A stretch of DNA of 64,000 nt, taken from positions 310,001-374,000 of the forward strand of contig NZ_JACGZW010000011.1 in NCBI RefSeq assembly GCF_014145675.1, given 5' to 3'. Made by a program: the position numbers and the translations under genes. The stretch comes from Amycolatopsis dendrobii (GTDB lineage: Bacteria > Actinomycetota > Actinomycetes > Mycobacteriales > Pseudonocardiaceae). Below, piece by piece: positions 61,717 through 64,000 of this stretch. The notes below the pieces were generated by a model, which made no database searches, had not been told where the DNA came from, and worked only from the letters and a program-made list of their open reading frames with translations. How positions within the stretch are numbered: the stretch's first letter is position 1; each line of letters begins with the position of its first letter.

Positions 61717-63579
61717 TTACTCGACGGTGACGGACTTCGCCAGGTTACGCGGCTTGTCGATGTCGTACCCGCGCGAACTCGCGATCTCCGCGGCCAGCAC
61801 CTGCAGCGGCACGGTGGAAACCAGCGGCTGCAGCAGCGTCGGGACCGCGGGCACCTCGATGAGCTCGTCGGCGAACGGGCGCACGGTCTCGTCGCCCTCC
61901 TCGGCGATCACGATCGTGCGCGCGCCCCGGGCCTGGATCTCGCTGATGTTCGACACCAGCTTCGAGTGCAGCACCGCGCGGCCCTTCGGCGACGGCATCA
62001 CGACGACGACCGGAAGGCCCTCTTCGATCAGCGCGATCGGACCGTGCTTCAGCTCGCCCGCCGCGAAACCCTCCGCGTGCATGTACGCGAGTTCCTTCAG
62101 CTTCAGCGCGCCTTCCAGCGCCACCGGGAACCCGACGTGGCGGCCGAGGAACAGCACCGCGCGCGAGTCGGAGATCCGCCGCGCGATCTCGCGCGTCTGC
62201 TCCACAGTGGACAGCACCTTCTGCACCGCGGCAGGCATGGCTTCCAGCTCGGCGAACTCGCGGGCGACCTCGTCCGGGTACTTGGTGCCGCGCGCCTGCG
62301 CCAGCGCGAGGCCGACGAGGTAGTTCGCGGCGATCTGCGCGAGGAACGCCTTGGTCGACGCGACGCCGATCTCGGGCCCGGCGTGCGTATACAGCACGGC
62401 GTCGGACTCGCGCGGGATCTGCGCGCCGTTGGTGTTGCAGACCGCCAGGACGCGGGCCTTCTGCTCGCGCGCGTGCCGCACGGCTTCGAGGGTGTCCGCG
62501 GTCTCGCCGGACTGCGAGACGGCGACGACGAGGGTGTCGCGGTCGAGAACCGGGTCGCGGTAGCGGAACTCCGACGCCAGCTCCACCTCGACCGGCAGCC
62601 GGCACCAGTGCTCGATGGCGTACTTGGCGACCAGACCGGAGTGGTAGGCCGAACCGCAGGCGACGACGAACACCTTGTCGACGTCGCGCAGGTCCTGGTC
62701 GGAAATACGCTGCTCGTCGAGGATGATCCGGCCGGCCTCGAAGTGCCCGCGCAGCGTGTTCGCCAGCGCCTCCGGCTGCTCCTCGATCTCCTTGAGCATG
62801 AAGTACTCGTGGCCGCCCTTCTCGGCGGCCGACAGGTCCCAGTCGACGGTGAACGGCTTGGCCTGCGCCGCGTCGCCGTGGAAGTCGGTGACCTGGTAGC
62901 CGTCGCGGGTGATGACGACCAGCTGGTCCTGGCCCAGTTCGACGGCCTCGCGGGTGTGCTCGATGAACGCGGCGACGTCGGAAGCGACGAAGTGCTCGCC
63001 CTCGCCGACCCCGACCACCAGCGGCGACGACCGGCGCGCGGCGACGATCGTGTCCGGCTCGTCCGCGTGCGTCACGACGAGCGTGAACGCGCCCTCCAGC
63101 CGGCGGCAGACCGCGGCGACGCTGGCCGGCAGGTCACCCTTGGTGTCGCCCTCGGTGTAGGCGAGGGAAACCAAGTGCGCGGCGGTTTCGGTGTCGGTGT
63201 CGCTGGCCATCTCGATGCCCGCGGCCTCGAGCTCGGCGCGCAACGCGGCGAAGTTTTCGATGATGCCGTTGTGCACCACCGCGACGCGGCCGGTGGTGTC
63301 CCGGTGCGGGTGGGAGTTCCGGTCGATCGGAGCCCCGTGCGTGGCCCAGCGGGTGTGGCCCATGCCCGCGGTGCCCGTGAACGCGTCGCGGCCGACCTCG
63401 TCGAGCCGGGCCTCCAGGTTGGCCAGCCGGCCGGCTTTGCGCTCGACAGTCAGCGCACCGGCGCCGTCCAGCACCGCCACGCCAGCCGAGTCGTAGCCCC
63501 GGTATTCCATGCGGCGGAGCCCACCGAGCACGACGTCCAGAGCCGGGCGGTGTCCGACGTATCCCACGATTCCACACAC
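61717..63579 (-). CDS. glmS: Glucosamine-6-phosphate synthase (glutamine:fructose-6-phosphate aminotransferase)
   Basis: 620 residues. The mature enzyme starts at Cys2 (MCGIVGYVGHRPALDVVLGG), the glutaminase nucleophile, which fixes the GTG at 63579. Glutaminase domain with GMGHTRWATHGAPIDRNSHP; two SIS domains with VVACGSAYHSGLVAKYAIEH, VAVSQSGETADTL and the C-terminal NLAKSVTVE. Makes glucosamine-6-phosphate for peptidoglycan. TACGCT lies 7 bases before the start and no ribosome binding site is seen, so the transcript is probably leaderless. Confidence 0.97.
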   Translation of the reverse strand: MCGIVGYVGHRPALDVVLGGLRRMEYRGYDSAGVAVLDGAGALTVERKAGRLANLEARLDEVGRDAFTGTAGMGHTRWATHGAPIDRNSHPHRDTTGRVAVVHNGIIENFAALRAELEAAGIEMASDTDTETAAHLVSLAYTEGDTKGDLPASVAAVCRRLEGAFTLVVTHADEPDTIVAARRSSPLVVGVGEGEHFVASDVAAFIEHTREAVELGQDQLVVITRDGYQVTDFHGDAAQAKPFTVDWDLSAAEKGGHEYFMLKEIEEQPEALANTLRGHFEAGRIILDEQRISDQDLRDVDKVFVVACGSAYHSGLVAKYAIEHWCRLPVEVELASEFRYRDPVLDRDTLVVAVSQSGETADTLEAVRHAREQKARVLAVCNTNGAQIPRESDAVLYTHAGPEIGVASTKAFLAQIAANYLVGLALAQARGTKYPDEVAREFAELEAMPAAVQKVLSTVEQTREIARRISDSRAVLFLGRHVGFPVALEGALKLKELAYMHAEGFAAGELKHGPIALIEEGLPVVVVMPSPKGRAVLHSKLVSNISEIQARGARTIVIAEEGDETVRPFADELIEVPAVPTLLQPLVSTVPLQVLAAEIASSRGYDIDKPRNLAKSVTVE

Positions 63580-63586
63580 GCGAACT

Positions 63587-63592
63587 AGCGTA
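63587..63592 (-). promoter_or_regulatory. Putative -10 box of glmS (leaderless)
   Basis: TACGCT on the minus strand, 7 bases before the GTG start. Confidence 0.45.
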
Positions 63593-63760
63593 ACGAGACA
63601 AGTCCAGTCCCCTACTCCGGTCCCTAGAGCGGGGTTTTCAGTGCCGCTGAGCTGGGCGAGCGACCTTCCGGACAACGCTTGACCGGGTGCCGGCGCAGTC
63701 CGGCGGCGGACCCCTAAACCGATCGGGGTGGCGCACCGGGCCGGGGCGGGGCACGGGCAG

Positions 63761-63766
63761 TAAGGT
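63761..63766 (+). promoter_or_regulatory. Putative -10 box of the terminal hydrolase gene (leaderless)
   Basis: TAAGGT, 7 bases before the ATG at 63774, no ribosome binding site. Confidence 0.4.
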
Positions 63767-63773
63767 CACGCGC

Positions 63774-64000
63774 ATGGCCAGCAAGCCCAAGCAGCTGCTC
63801 GCGGAGCTGTCCCACCCGGGTCCGCACGAGGTCGTGCGCGGCAACCTCGCCCTGGTCGGACTGCCCGGCGTCGTGTTCACCCCGCGCCAAGGCCTTGGCC
63901 TGCCCGCCATCGCGTTCGGGCACGGCTGGATGCAGCCCGCCACCCGCTACCGGCAACTGCTGCACCACCTCGCGAGCTGGGGCGTGGTCGCCGCGGCCCC
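63774..64000 (+). CDS. Alpha/beta hydrolase, dienelactone hydrolase-like (partial, cut by window end)
   Basis: 75 residues visible, beginning MASKPKQLLAELSHPGPHEV, with no stop before the window ends. GLPAIAFGHGWMQPATRY resembles the oxyanion strand and HGW turn of dienelactone hydrolase/chlorophyllase-like enzymes, followed by LLHHLASWGVVAAA. The nucleophile and the rest of the fold lie outside the window. Divergent from glmS. Confidence 0.65.
   Translation, partial: MASKPKQLLAELSHPGPHEVVRGNLALVGLPGVVFTPRQGLGLPAIAFGHGWMQPATRYRQLLHHLASWGVVAAA

Overview
The window is high-GC actinobacterial chromosome, most likely from Amycolatopsis or a close relative in the Pseudonocardiaceae. The evidence is the strong G/C third-position bias, frequent GTG starts, WhiB, BldM and RsdA-SigD regulators, mycothiol-type enzymes, ESX (type VII) accessory genes, and a gene order matching the mycobacterial guaA ... 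choD-guaB3-guaB2 ... rsdA-sigD ... whiB3 ... groEL1-groES-tsaD-rimI-tsaB-tsaE-alr ... nnr ... glmS block. The taxonomic call is inferred from gene order and protein style only; no database was searched.

Layout. 0-8.6 kb: a LysR regulator and an EamA exporter, then a LuxR-type response regulator with a PspC-domain histidine kinase, a three-gene ESX-related cluster, and a PspC/LiaF-like membrane protein pair. 8.6-18.8 kb: guaA, a DinB-fold protein, a rhomboid, an aldehyde dehydrogenase, a Tat-exported berberine-bridge-type oxidase with its TetR repressor (two clear operators) and a SnoaL-like protein, a mycothiol-dependent isomerase-family gene, and the ChoD-like oxidase. 18.8-33.4 kb: the conserved core of guaB3, guaB, DUF5319, rsdA-sigD, bldM, a MerR-like gene, whiB3/whiD, groEL1 and groES, with a tight cluster of three perfect DnaA boxes at about 24.0 kb.

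33.7-40.1 kb is an accessory insert between groES and tsaD: a secreted amidase, then a surface-protein system made of a family-2 glycosyltransferase and an exosortase-family protease, divergent from a secreted exosortase-type substrate, a 59-residue LAATG-anchored mini-protein and a UDP-GlcNAc 2-epimerase. I regard this as the most interesting system in the window. 40.1-42.3 kb is tsaD-rimI-tsaB. 42.3-54.06 kb is a second accessory insert that separates tsaB from tsaE: an ESX accessory cluster (two duplicated DUF3558 lipoproteins, a helical protein, a PPE-like substrate, EspG), a malonyl-CoA synthetase/carboxyltransferase pair, an MHS transporter, and a metallopeptidase/DUF2207 module flanked by direct repeats of the tsaE 3' end.

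54.06-64 kb returns to core genes (tsaE, a hydrolase, alr, nnr, glmS). Between alr and nnr lies a DeoR-xylulokinase-MsiK sugar module with an operator palindrome in its promoter. Many monocistronic genes show a TANNNT box 6-8 bases before the start codon and no ribosome binding site, which points to leaderless transcripts. I recognised no tRNA, rRNA, CRISPR array, transposase or integrase.
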